In this document: piece by piece, positions 1 through 7,213 of the stretch
Layout of the letters: each line of letters begins with the position of its first letter
Position numbering within the stretch: the stretch's first letter is position 1
DNA from: Pseudomonadota bacterium
GTDB taxonomy: Bacteria > Pseudomonadota > Alphaproteobacteria > Rhizobiales > Xanthobacteraceae
NCBI GenBank assembly: GCA_023435725.1
Contig: JAEYRD010000222.1
Coordinates: 1-14,808, forward strand
Length of the DNA stretch: 14,808 nucleotides
Direction: 5' to 3'
Program-made: the position numbers and the translations under genes
The notes under the pieces: generated by a model
Told to the model about the DNA's origin: nothing
The model's database searches: none
Seen by the model: only the letters and a program-made list of their open reading frames with translations

Positions 1-66
1 CGCGAGCGCCGAGGCGGCGGGGGCGGCGGTCAGCACTGCGGACGCGGGAGGGCGGCGCCCCGCCAC
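1..66 (-). CDS. Probable ABC sugar permease, N-terminal fragment (partial)
   Basis: Downstream of the binding-protein stop there is a GTG codon (64-66) that opens a frame running off the left edge without a stop. Only 22 residues are visible; they are rich in Ala, Pro and Arg, as is common in the cytoplasmic start of sugar permeases. A purine-rich stretch (AGGGAAA, next to the stop of the previous gene) lies about 8 bases upstream and could serve as ribosome binding site. The gap from the binding protein is 13 bases, which fits one operon. UgpB/UgpC-type importers need two inner-membrane permeases, and none lies beside them on this side of the window, so a UgpA-like permease is the natural expectation. 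The identity is inferred from context only, because no domain is visible. Confidence 0.35.
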   Translation of the reverse strand, partial: MAGRRPPASAVLTAAPAASALA

Positions 67-79
67 CCCGCCGTTTCCC

Positions 80-1357
80 TTACTTGGAGGCTCGCAGCAC
101 GCGGTCGGACTGCGCCTGCGCTGCGGCCAGCGCTTCCTGCGGCTTCTGCGTGCCGGTGACCGCGGCCTGCACCGCATCATTGACGAACTTGTAGATGCGA
201 CCATTCTCGTGGACAGAGAGCTCAGGCACCGCATGCTCGAGCTGATCGCGCGCGACAGTCGCCTGCGGGAAGCCCTTGGCGTACTCCTCCATTGCCTTGG
301 TCTTGTAAGCAGCAGGCGACACGGCGACGTAGCCGGTCTTCATGCTCCATTCGGCCGCGCGTTCCGGCGCCGTCATCCACTGGATGAACTTGACGGCCGC
401 CTTCTGCTGCTCGGGGGATGCGCTCTTGAAGATGTAGAAGCTGCCGCCACCGGTCGGCGAGCCCCGCTGCTCCTTGGCCGGAAGCATGGCCACGCCGAAC
501 GGGAATTTCGCGGCGTCCTTGACGGCCGTGAGGTTACCGGTCGTGTGCCACATCATCGCCGTCTTGCCTTCGAGGAAGTCGGTGCGCAGCGTGGCCCAGT
601 CGATGCTACCTGCAGGCATGACATTGTGCTTGCGGGACAGGTCGACCCAATAGTCGAGCGCGGCGACCGTCTTTGGCGCAGTCAGATGGACCTCGGTGCC
701 GGCCTCGTTCATCATCTTCTGGCCGTTCTCGATCGCCAGCGCCTGCAGCATCCAATAGCCGTAGCCGGTCGTGGGAATCTCGACGCCCCAGCGCGTTGTG
801 TTGCCGGAGCCGTCCTTCTTGATCAGCTTCTTCGACATCTCGACCATTTCGTCCCAGGACGCCGGCGCCTTCTCGGGATCAAGACCGGCCTCCTTGAAGG
901 CGTCCTTGTTCCAGTACAGCACGATGGTCGAACGCTGGAACGGGATGCTCCAGGTCTTGCCGTCGATCTGACCGTTGGCCATGAAGGCCGGATAGAATTC
1001 CTTGAACCAGGATTTGTCGCTGACGAGGCCGTCGATCGGCACGATGGCGTTTTCGTCCATCAGCGTAAACACGTCGGTGGACAGCAGCACCGACAGTTGC
1101 GGCGGCTGGCCGCCCTTCATCGCCGTCATCGCCTTGGTCATCGTGTCCGTGTAGTTGCCGGCATAGACCGCCGTCACCTTGATGTCCGGATTATCCTTCT
1201 CGAATCGCGAGACCATATCGTCGATGATCTTCGTGACGGGACCGCCGACGGCGACGGGATAGTACATCGTCAGATCCACCGCGGCCGCCGGGCGAGCAGC
1301 GCCCATGGACAATGCAGCGAACGCGGTTGCCATTAACATTGTACGTCGAGCAAACAT
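80..1357 (-). CDS. ABC transporter periplasmic sugar/glycerol-3-phosphate-binding protein (UgpB-like)
   Basis: This is a family 1 extracellular solute-binding protein of 425 residues, the usual length for the family. It captures a carbohydrate or phosphodiester substrate in the periplasm and delivers it to the membrane permeases. Residues 1-26 form a signal peptide: Arg-Arg at 4-5, a hydrophobic stretch, and an AAA cleavage region before VDLT. The mature protein has the typical start of a beta strand (LTMYYPVAVGG) followed by a helix, and the later motifs IPFQRSTIVLYWNKDAF and GGGSFYIF match UgpB-like proteins. I start at the ATG at 1357 because GGAG lies 7 bases upstream and the signal peptide begins there; an in-frame upstream codon at 1408 would add 17 charged residues before the signal. 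It follows the ATPase gene by 47 bases. The substrate cannot be read from sequence; a sugar, polyol or glycerol-3-phosphate are all possible. Confidence 0.9.
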   Translation of the reverse strand: MFARRTMLMATAFAALSMGAARPAAAVDLTMYYPVAVGGPVTKIIDDMVSRFEKDNPDIKVTAVYAGNYTDTMTKAMTAMKGGQPPQLSVLLSTDVFTLMDENAIVPIDGLVSDKSWFKEFYPAFMANGQIDGKTWSIPFQRSTIVLYWNKDAFKEAGLDPEKAPASWDEMVEMSKKLIKKDGSGNTTRWGVEIPTTGYGYWMLQALAIENGQKMMNEAGTEVHLTAPKTVAALDYWVDLSRKHNVMPAGSIDWATLRTDFLEGKTAMMWHTTGNLTAVKDAAKFPFGVAMLPAKEQRGSPTGGGSFYIFKSASPEQQKAAVKFIQWMTAPERAAEWSMKTGYVAVSPAAYKTKAMEEYAKGFPQATVARDQLEHAVPELSVHENGRIYKFVNDAVQAAVTGTQKPQEALAAAQAQSDRVLRASK

Positions 1358-1404
1358 CTTGGTCTCCTTCGTTATCCCTTCTGACCGTTCTGACAGCGCC
1401 GCTC

Positions 1405-2424
1405 TCACCGATCGGAGGCTGCCAGGCGACCCTCGTTGACGCTGTTTTCCAGCCGGACTTCCGTGGTGGAATCGAACTGGTGTTCGTGGTCCGCATCCCA
1501 GGCGATCCGGACGTCTTCACCGGGCTGAACCTTGCTAAAGCCGTCGAGCCGCACCGAGATCGGCTGACCATCGATCTCGCACAGCACGATGCTGTCGGCG
1601 CCGAGATGCTCGACGGCTCTGACACGCACGACGTGATCGCCACCCGGGACGACACGGATATGCTCCGGCCGGATGCCGATCAGCCTGTCGCCCTGGCGCA
1701 CGAGATTCATCGGCGGCGTGCCGATGAACCGCGCCGTGAACGCCGTTGCGGGACGGTTGTAGAGTTCTTCCGGAGAGCCGTTCTGCTCGATGCGGCCGTC
1801 ACGCATCAGCACGACGCGGTCGGCCATCGTCATGGCTTCCGTCTGGTCGTGGGTCACGTAGACCATGGTCATGCCGAGGCGCTGCTGCAGCGCGCGGATC
1901 TCCGTTCGCATCTCGTGGCGCAGCTTGGCGTCCAGATTCGAAAGCGGCTCATCCATCAGACAGACCCGGGCTTCCGCGATGATCGCCCGCCCCAGCGCCA
2001 CGCGCTGGCGCTGGCCGCCGGACAACTGCGACGGCTTGCGCTCGAGCAGATGGCTGAGGCCGACGATGTCGGCCACGCGCCTGAGCCGCTCGTCCCGCTC
2101 GGCGCGCGATACGCGCCGTACCCGCAGACCGAAGACGATGTTCTCGGCCACGCTCAGATGCGGAAACAGCGCGTAGGACTGGAAGACCATGGAGATCTTC
2201 CGCTGCGCCGGGGTGAGATGGGTAACGTCAACGCCGCCGATGCTAATCGTGCCGGCATCGGCCTCTTCGAGACCCGCGATCAGGCGCAGCGTGGTGGACT
2301 TGCCGCATCCCGAGGGCCCGAGCAGCACCAGCAGTGAGCCTTCTTCCGCCGTCAGACTGACGTTGTCGACAGCGCGCATCGCCCCCCAGGATTTGGAGAC
2401 ATGACTCAGCGTAATCGCCGACAT
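1405..2424 (-). CDS. ABC transporter ATP-binding protein, UgpC/MalK type
   Basis: This 339-residue ATPase powers a carbohydrate importer from the cytoplasmic side. The motifs are complete: Walker A GPSGCGKST at 36-44, Q-loop FQSY at 81-84, signature LSGGQ at 134-138, Walker B VCLMDEP at 154-160, D-loop SNLD at 162-165 and switch His192 in THD. After residue 235 comes the OB-fold regulatory (TOBE) domain, including IGIRPEHI, that is typical of MalK, UgpC and SmoK. The length fits the family. The ATG at 2424 has only a weak purine-rich site (GAGAGCGA) upstream. It is the first gene of the operon and is followed by the binding protein, so the order is ATPase then binding protein, unlike the ugpBAEC order of E. 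coli. The divergent DeoR-type gene is the likely regulator. Confidence 0.93.
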   Translation of the reverse strand: MSAITLSHVSKSWGAMRAVDNVSLTAEEGSLLVLLGPSGCGKSTTLRLIAGLEEADAGTISIGGVDVTHLTPAQRKISMVFQSYALFPHLSVAENIVFGLRVRRVSRAERDERLRRVADIVGLSHLLERKPSQLSGGQRQRVALGRAIIAEARVCLMDEPLSNLDAKLRHEMRTEIRALQQRLGMTMVYVTHDQTEAMTMADRVVLMRDGRIEQNGSPEELYNRPATAFTARFIGTPPMNLVRQGDRLIGIRPEHIRVVPGGDHVVRVRAVEHLGADSIVLCEIDGQPISVRLDGFSKVQPGEDVRIAWDADHEHQFDSTTEVRLENSVNEGRLAASDR

Positions 2425-2543
2425 GGCCGGTTCGCTCTCGGTTGCGGTGATCTGCGCAAGGTATAGATGCCGCCGCGCGAACGCGTTGCGTCCTGCTCAA
2501 GTGGAGCAGCGCAAGGTCGGTCACGACACGCAGACCGATCCAT
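2406..2543 (-). CDS. Possible 45-codon leader ORF overlapping the ATPase start
   Basis: An ATG at 2543 is preceded by GGGAGAG (2550-2556) at 6 bases, a better ribosome binding site than the one of the ATPase gene itself. The frame ends at 2406, 19 bases inside the ATPase gene, a geometry that would allow translational coupling. The peptide is rich in Arg, Pro and Cys (begins MDRSACRDRP) and resembles no family I know. The composition is also what a random frame in GC-rich DNA would give, so this may simply be chance. Confidence 0.2.
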   Translation of the reverse strand: MDRSACRDRPCAAPLEQDATRSRGGIYTLRRSPQPRANRPCRRLR

Positions 2544-2593
2544 CCGTGTCTCTCCCTGTGACCACGCAACATTCATCGGCGTAGCAATTATTG

Positions 2594-2607
2594 TGTTCAT
2601 ATGAACA
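2594..2607. promoter_or_regulatory. Perfect 14-bp palindrome, probable DeoR/GlpR operator
   Basis: TGTTCAT-ATGAACA is a perfect inverted repeat in the AT-rich part of the divergent region between the ATPase gene (minus) and the DeoR-type gene (plus). GlpR and other DeoR-family repressors bind repeats with TGTTCG/CGAACA-like half-sites, so the fit is good. It lies 74 bases before the regulator start and 170 bases before the ATPase start. Binding by this regulator is inferred. Confidence 0.6.
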
Positions 2608-2618
2608 TAGTATGACAG

Positions 2619-2659
2619 CATATGAAATAGAAATTTGCGCCTTGGATGTTCGAATGATA
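2619..2659. promoter_or_regulatory. Two further operator-like half-sites
   Basis: CATATGAA at 2619-2626 repeats the same octamer at 2598-2605 in the main palindrome, exactly 21 bases (two helical turns) away. TGTTCGAATGAT at 2647-2658 matches the palindrome TGTTCATATGAA at 9 of 12 positions. The phased repetition suggests cooperative binding by an oligomeric DeoR-family repressor and autoregulation of 2682-3485. Confidence 0.4.
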
Positions 2660-2681
2660 TTTTGGTCGGCACGGAGAGCCC

Positions 2682-3485
2682 ATGCTCAGCACCCCCACCG
2701 AACGTCAGGCCCACATTCTCGAGATCGTCCGCGAGGAAGGCTTCGCCTCGATCGAGCACCTTGCAACGCGCTTCGACGTCACGCAGCAGACCATTCGCCG
2801 CCTCGTGAATGCGCTCTGCGATCAGGGATTGCTCCGGCGAATCCACGGTGGCGTCAGCCTGCCCGTCCAGAACCAGAATCTCGCCTATGGAAGCAGGCAG
2901 GGATTGAATGCCAACGCCAAGCAGCGCATTGCGCATGCGACAGCTCGCTTCATTCCCGACGGCGCCTCACTGATGATCGGGCTCGGCACGACGCCTGAAT
3001 ATGTCGCGCAAGCGCTATCCCGCCGCCAGGATCTGCGCGTGATCACCAACAATCTGAACGTGGCGGCTGCGTTCGCACAAAATCCCGATGTCGAGATCAC
3101 GATCGCCGGTGGCACGCTTCGCCGGCTTGATCGGGACATCGTCGGCGAGGCGGCCGCGCGCTTCTTCGCGGGCTTCCGGGCCGACTTCGGCATTTTCGGC
3201 GTCGGCGGCGTCGACCAGGACGGCACCCTGCTGGATTTTCACGTCGGCGAGGTTCAGGCGCGCCAGTCCATCGTCGCCAATTCGCGCACGGCCGTGCTCG
3301 TCGCCGACACGACCAAGTTCGGTCGCAACGCGACCGTACGAGGTGGCCATCTCGACGATTGCCACCATCTCTTCACCGACGGCCCGCTGCCGGCCGCCTT
3401 TGCGCCGATCGCAGCGAAATACGGCGATCGCATTCACGCAAACGGCGAGGCTCGCGCAGATTTGGAGCGGCCCGGCCGCGGCTAG
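2682..3485 (+). CDS. DeoR/GlpR-family transcriptional regulator
   Basis: This 267-residue regulator probably represses the divergent importer operon and releases it on binding a phosphorylated sugar or polyol. Residues about 6-58 form the DeoR winged helix-turn-helix: RQAHILEIVREEGFASIEHL, then VTQQTIRRLVNALCDQGLLRRIHGG, with the family's typical RRIHGG wing. Residues from about 80 form the DeoR C-terminal sensor, with DGASLMIGLGTTPEYVA, VITNNLNVA, IAGGTLRRLDRDIVG, FGVGGVDQDGTL and VADTTKFGR, all standard for GlpR-like proteins. The ATG at 2682 is preceded by GGAG at 2673-2676. It stands alone on the plus strand, divergent from the ATPase gene with a 257-base regulatory gap, and converges with ccoG. 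Whether the effector is glycerol-3-phosphate cannot be told. Confidence 0.92.
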   Translation: MLSTPTERQAHILEIVREEGFASIEHLATRFDVTQQTIRRLVNALCDQGLLRRIHGGVSLPVQNQNLAYGSRQGLNANAKQRIAHATARFIPDGASLMIGLGTTPEYVAQALSRRQDLRVITNNLNVAAAFAQNPDVEITIAGGTLRRLDRDIVGEAAARFFAGFRADFGIFGVGGVDQDGTLLDFHVGEVQARQSIVANSRTAVLVADTTKFGRNATVRGGHLDDCHHLFTDGPLPAAFAPIAAKYGDRIHANGEARADLERPGRG

Positions 3486-3593
3486 TCGATAGCCCGCAGG
3501 CGAACGATCCAGGTCGAGCCAGCGCTTCCTCAGCCAATCAGCTGCCGAACCTTGCAGCACCGCACATCGCCTTCAGCTTCCGCCTGCTCTAGA

Positions 3594-5021
3594 CTAGCGT
3601 TCGACGAACTTGTCTCTGGCCGTCAGAACGGCCGCGCCGCTCTCCTCACGTGCCGTGAAGACGACATCACCCTGGACATGCTCCGGCGCAGTGAGCGTGA
3701 CGCGGAGCGACTCGGACGCATCCGGCGCCACCTCGATCGGTGCAAGCGCATCGTTGCCGACGATTGCCATCTTTGCGGTCAAGCCACCCACGGAGAGCGT
3801 GTATCGATGCAGACTAGCCGACTTGTTGAGCAGCTTGACCGTGTATGCGTTGCGGACCGATCCATCGGAAAGCCGGACGGCGACGGGATCCCGGTCATGC
3901 TGGACGGAGAGCAACGCCGTCGTCCTCGCCCCGAAAGCGACGGTGATCACGCCGGCGAGCGCGACGCATGCCACCGTCAGGCCGACGGTCTTCGGACGCA
4001 CCAATCTGTTGGCCGCGGGTTCGGCCCGGCGGCCACGCTCGATGTTCTTCCAGCTTTCGTAGTCGATCAGACCGCGAGGGCGCCCGAGCTTCGCCATCAC
4101 ACCGTCGCACGCATCGACGCACAGTCCGCAGTTGATGCAAGCGAAGTTTGGCCCTTCCCGTATGTCGATGCCAATGGGGCAAACTGCAACGCATTGGCCG
4201 CAGTCGACGCAATCGCCGGCCGGCTTTCCTTGCAGCCGCAGCTCGGCGGCTTTCTTGGCGGAGGTTCGCTGCTCGCCGCGGTAGTCGCGGTAGTTCACGG
4301 TGTAGGCTTCGGGATCCCATATGGCGCCCTGAAGACGCGGCCAAGGGCACATGAAAGTGCAGACCTGCTCGCGCGCAAAGCCGGCCAGACCATAGGTCGT
4401 TCCCGTAAAGACCAGTATCCAGGTGAGCGCCGTGGCGGAGATTTCGCCGGACGCCAAGCCGCGCAGGAGGTCGGGCGCATCCGTGAAATAGAAGATGAGG
4501 GTGCCGCCGGTCGCCGCCGAAATCAGCAACCAAGCGGCATGCTTTGCGGCAATCTCGATCACCCGCTTCGCCGTCAGAGGCGTGCCGATATTCTTCAGAC
4601 GCTGCCGCCGGTCCCCCTCTATCAGCCGCTCGACGAGCAGGAACAGATCAGTCCATACCGTCTGAGGGCAGGCAAAGCCGCACCACAGTCGCCCGGCAAG
4701 AGCATTGGTCAGGATGAGTATGGTCGAGGCGAGCACCAACAGGCCTGTGACGAGATAGAGATCCTGCGGCCATAGCTCGATGAAGAATGCGTAAAGCCGT
4801 CCGTTTGCGAAATCGAGCAGAACCGCCTGGTCAGGCGCATTGGTACCCCGATCCCAGCGAAGGAACGGCGTCACGTAATAGATCGACAGCGTCAGCAGAA
4901 GGATAGCCCACTTCAACCGGCGGATCGGACCCTTGACCGCCTGCGGCACGACAGGCTGACCGGTGACTGCAGCAGCCCTGGCGCGCGTTCTGGCGTGATC
5001 GATCTCGATGGTGACTGCCAT
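3594..5021 (-). CDS. ccoG: Cytochrome c oxidase accessory protein CcoG/FixG/RdxA
   Basis: This 475-residue inner-membrane iron-sulfur protein is known in its family to reduce copper during cbb3-oxidase assembly. The N-terminal half has several membrane segments (about 37-52, 88-108, 160-180, 197-215) and two conserved cysteine pairs, WCGFACPQ near 113-120 and CTFMCPWPR near 221-229. Two [4Fe-4S] ferredoxin motifs follow: Cys271-274-277-281-Pro and Cys295-298-301-305. One more membrane segment lies at about 345-365, then a C-terminal Ig-like FixG domain ending KFVER. I prefer the ATG at 5021; a TTG at 5045 would overlap the previous gene. It is the last gene of the operon, 7 bases after the DUF59 gene. 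No ccoNOPQ, ccoH, ccoI or ccoS gene is in the window, so its client here may not be cbb3 oxidase. Confidence 0.93.
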   Translation of the reverse strand: MAVTIEIDHARTRARAAAVTGQPVVPQAVKGPIRRLKWAILLLTLSIYYVTPFLRWDRGTNAPDQAVLLDFANGRLYAFFIELWPQDLYLVTGLLVLASTILILTNALAGRLWCGFACPQTVWTDLFLLVERLIEGDRRQRLKNIGTPLTAKRVIEIAAKHAAWLLISAATGGTLIFYFTDAPDLLRGLASGEISATALTWILVFTGTTYGLAGFAREQVCTFMCPWPRLQGAIWDPEAYTVNYRDYRGEQRTSAKKAAELRLQGKPAGDCVDCGQCVAVCPIGIDIREGPNFACINCGLCVDACDGVMAKLGRPRGLIDYESWKNIERGRRAEPAANRLVRPKTVGLTVACVALAGVITVAFGARTTALLSVQHDRDPVAVRLSDGSVRNAYTVKLLNKSASLHRYTLSVGGLTAKMAIVGNDALAPIEVAPDASESLRVTLTAPEHVQGDVVFTAREESGAAVLTARDKFVER

Positions 5022-5028
5022 GACCCGC

Positions 5029-5343
5029 TCAGTTGACCGCGGCAAAGCCGAGCGAGGCCCGGATGGCAGGTTCGATCAGGGATGGTGACCAGGGCGGCTC
5101 GAAAGTCATCGTCACGTCGGCGGAAACGACGCCGGGGACCGCCGCGACGGCGGCTTGCGCCCCCTTCTTCAGGAAGCCCGTCGCCGGGCATCCCGGCGTG
5201 GTGGCCGTCATCGTAATGTGAACCTCGCCGCCTTCGGCTATGATGTCATAGACGAAGCCAAGATCGACGATGTTGTGGCCAAGCTCTGGATCGATCACGA
5301 CGCGCAGCGCATCGCGGGCCCGCGCGACGAGTTCTTCGGTCAT
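5029..5343 (-). CDS. MIP18/DUF59-family iron-sulfur maturation protein (SufT/PaaD-like)
   Basis: This 104-residue protein belongs to the MIP18 family, whose members (SufT, PaaD, eukaryotic MIP18) help load Fe-S clusters into client enzymes. The hallmarks are VIDPELGHNIVDLGFVYDI (about 16-34) and MTATTPGCPATGFLKKGAQ (about 45-63), with the single conserved Cys52 in TPGCP. A further typical VTMTFEPPWSPSLI segment follows at 77-90. The ATG at 5343 overlaps the TGA of the preceding DUF2249 gene as ATGA, so translation is probably coupled. A longer upstream frame to 5652 overlaps DUF2249 entirely and has unlikely composition, so I reject it. With DUF2249 before it and CcoG 7 bases after, it probably serves a metalloprotein made under nitric oxide or low oxygen; the client is unknown. 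Confidence 0.9.
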   Translation of the reverse strand: MTEELVARARDALRVVIDPELGHNIVDLGFVYDIIAEGGEVHITMTATTPGCPATGFLKKGAQAAVAAVPGVVSADVTMTFEPPWSPSLIEPAIRASLGFAAVN

Positions 5344-5852
5344 ATCGGCGCCCTCACCGTCAGTTCGTAGGTGGCGCCGTCGGGCAAAAAGCCGCCGAGC
5401 CAACGAAAACCGCGCTTTTCGAGCTGCGGAAACAGAAAGACAGGCTCCCGTCGCAGCAGGGCCGACAGCGTCTCGCCGGGTCCGAGCTTGTCGGCTGCTG
5501 CGAGGATCTGGACCATGGGTTCGGGCGGCTCGAGGTCGCGATTGTCGAGCTTGACGAGAGGCTCCGGCCATGGCGCGAAGCCCCAGTCGGCAGAGGGGGA
5601 CACGCCCGGCTCCTGTTTGGGCGGCTCGGCCGGCGTGAACAGGACTTCCCACTCGTCCCCTTCGAGCGGCTGTGCAGAATGCCCAAATCCCTTGTCGGCC
5701 ATCACGGCGAACAGCGGGATCGGCTTGAACGGCGCGTAGAGACGAAGTCCCTGTCCCGGCTCCAACCGTTCGAGCGCGGCCATGATGACTGAGAACGGCT
5801 CACCGCCGGCTCGCAGGATCGGGCGGACGTCGACATCGATGTATGCGGTCAT
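5340..5852 (-). CDS. Tandem DUF2249-domain protein (TusA-like fold)
   Basis: The protein has 170 residues and two DUF2249 copies. The first (about 5-75) begins DVDVRPILRAGGEPFSVIM and contains LEPGQGLRLYAPFKPIPLF; the second (about 101-168) begins LDNRDLEPPEPMVQIL and contains LGPGETLSALLRREPVFLFP. They are joined by a Pro-rich linker near 75-98. The second copy lines up with TusA/SirA (LD-x-R/G-L-x-CPEPV...PGETL), but the catalytic Cys is Pro and there is no Cys in the whole protein, so sulfur transfer by the TusA mechanism is excluded. DUF2249 genes commonly accompany denitrification and hemerythrin genes; the biochemical role is unknown. The ATG at 5852 has GAGGAG 4 bases upstream. It follows the membrane protein by 10 bases and overlaps the DUF59 gene by 4. 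Confidence 0.85.
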   Translation of the reverse strand: MTAYIDVDVRPILRAGGEPFSVIMAALERLEPGQGLRLYAPFKPIPLFAVMADKGFGHSAQPLEGDEWEVLFTPAEPPKQEPGVSPSADWGFAPWPEPLVKLDNRDLEPPEPMVQILAAADKLGPGETLSALLRREPVFLFPQLEKRGFRWLGGFLPDGATYELTVRAPI

Positions 5853-5862
5853 GGTGCTCCTC

Positions 5863-7200
5863 TCAGTTTCTGGCGAACAGCAGATGGGGGGCGACGGCTC
5901 CTCCGGGCAGCCGCAGCGGGCTTGCGACATCGGCGAGCCGCCGGATCCGGACGATTTCGCGGACGATGCCGACGACGCCCAGATTCATCGCGACCACGGC
6001 AACACGGAAGGCGCTTGGCTCGCCGACCAGAAGCGTCAGCATTCCTGCCCAGACGGCCACATAGTAGATAACGAACCATTTCGTCGCCCTGCCCTCGGCG
6101 ACGAGATCCTGGACCCGCGGCGTCGGCGCCCGCCCCATGACAGGGCCGTAGGTTTCCAGCCAGGTCAGGAACGCGACGATCTTGTAGAGCTTCGCGAGCA
6201 CCAGCCCCGATAACCATCCGAACACCGCCAGGAAGGTGAATGCGCCGACATGCGCCGCGAGTACATCCGCCGAGATCAGCGCGACGCCCAGCACGGCCAC
6301 GCCCGCGAGGCTCGCGAACGACAGCGTCGCGATGCGCATGTTGAGCTCGAGCTGACGCCGCTTGCGATGTCGGAAGATGCCGGCGATGTCACGGCCGTAC
6401 AGAGCGGCGGACACAAGCCCGAGGACTCCGGCAATCAACAACACGACGCCCATTCCGGACGCGAGCCCGATCGCCAATATGCCGCCAGCCACCGTCACGG
6501 CGACAGCCAGAGCACCAGCCGCGAGCGTTACACGGCTCTGGCGGTCGTCCACGTCGGGCGACAGCATGAACATCGACAGAAGCCGGTAGCTGACGCCCAT
6601 CGCAGTCAACGTCAGCCACCCCCCGAGCCCTGCGATCGCATGGAGCGGCACGCCGGACGCCAACACTGTCTCGCCGACGGCCCCGCCCCATCCGGCTAGC
6701 GCGAATGCGAATATCGAGCCGAAAGCGACGGTTGCGCACAGGGAAGCCAGACCGACGAGAACGAAGCTGGCCGGCCCTGTCGGCCTCAGCCAGGTGGTTA
6801 GTCCGAGGTCGACGACCACGAGAACGAAGCCGGTGACGAGCAGAACCGCGCCCAGCGGCAAGAGCCAAAGTGCGGGCGGCAAGTGGCCGCCCAGCGCCAT
6901 GAAGCCCGCGAGCAGGCAGACAAGACCGGCGGTGAGCAGGCCAAGTGCCGGCAGCGCCCATTGCTCGGAGAACAAGGGCTTGGCGACGAGCACGGGAACG
7001 AACTGGAATAGCGCCCCGCACATTGCCAGGCTCAGCCAGCCGATGGTGACGACATGAACCAGGACCAGCGTATCCGGCGAGGCGATGTCCGCGGCGGGAT
7101 AGCCGATGCCGGCGACCATCAGGGCGAGGGCCACCAACAACCATGTCAGCGCCGCCGCGAAGTAGGCCATCGTCCAACGGAATATGCTGCCGCCGATCAT
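5863..7200 (-). CDS. Polytopic membrane protein, NnrS/heme-copper-oxidase-subunit-I-like
   Basis: This 445-residue protein is almost entirely hydrophobic with about 12 likely membrane segments. Three segments carry a recurring histidine-to-Gly-Trp-Leu pattern: HVVTIGWLS at 49-57, HAIAGLGGWLTL at 187-198 and HVGAFTFLAVFGWLSG at 317-332. Such His/Trp repeats recall NnrS and oxidase subunit I and suggest heme or metal binding in the membrane. I am not certain which named family it belongs to. I choose the ATG at 7200, with GGAG 7 bases upstream, over an in-frame GTG at 7245 that overlaps a possible small ORF. It is the first large gene of the four-gene operon and lies behind the NnrR-like box. 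NnrS proteins are known to counter nitric oxide stress; that role here is inferred from context. Confidence 0.75.
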   Translation of the reverse strand: MIGGSIFRWTMAYFAAALTWLLVALALMVAGIGYPAADIASPDTLVLVHVVTIGWLSLAMCGALFQFVPVLVAKPLFSEQWALPALGLLTAGLVCLLAGFMALGGHLPPALWLLPLGAVLLVTGFVLVVVDLGLTTWLRPTGPASFVLVGLASLCATVAFGSIFAFALAGWGGAVGETVLASGVPLHAIAGLGGWLTLTAMGVSYRLLSMFMLSPDVDDRQSRVTLAAGALAVAVTVAGGILAIGLASGMGVVLLIAGVLGLVSAALYGRDIAGIFRHRKRRQLELNMRIATLSFASLAGVAVLGVALISADVLAAHVGAFTFLAVFGWLSGLVLAKLYKIVAFLTWLETYGPVMGRAPTPRVQDLVAEGRATKWFVIYYVAVWAGMLTLLVGEPSAFRVAVVAMNLGVVGIVREIVRIRRLADVASPLRLPGGAVAPHLLFARN

Positions 7201-7213
7201 GCCCGCTCCGTCG

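Noticed and set aside
209..1336. Long plus-strand open frame of 375 codons
   Set aside because: It lies antisense to the binding-protein gene, which has a signal peptide and family motifs; the plus-strand translation is rich in Arg, His and Asp with no recognisable domain.
1312..2337. Plus-strand frame of 341 codons
   Set aside because: Antisense to the ATPase gene with all ABC motifs; a shadow of its codon bias.
2406..2936. Minus-strand frame of 176 codons across the divergent gap
   Set aside because: It runs antisense through the DeoR-type gene and its operators; only the last 45 codons are worth considering as a leader.
3552..4775. Plus-strand frame of 407 codons
   Set aside because: Antisense to ccoG, whose Fe-S motifs are intact; the composition is that of a shadow frame.
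5022..5045. Upstream TTG start for CcoG
   Set aside because: It would overlap the DUF59 gene; the ATG at 5021 is 7 bases after that gene's stop, gives the normal CcoG N-terminus and avoids a rare start codon.
5344..5652. Longer N-terminus for the DUF59 protein
   Set aside because: It overlaps the DUF2249 gene entirely and the extra residues are low-complexity; the ATGA overlap gives a family-length protein.
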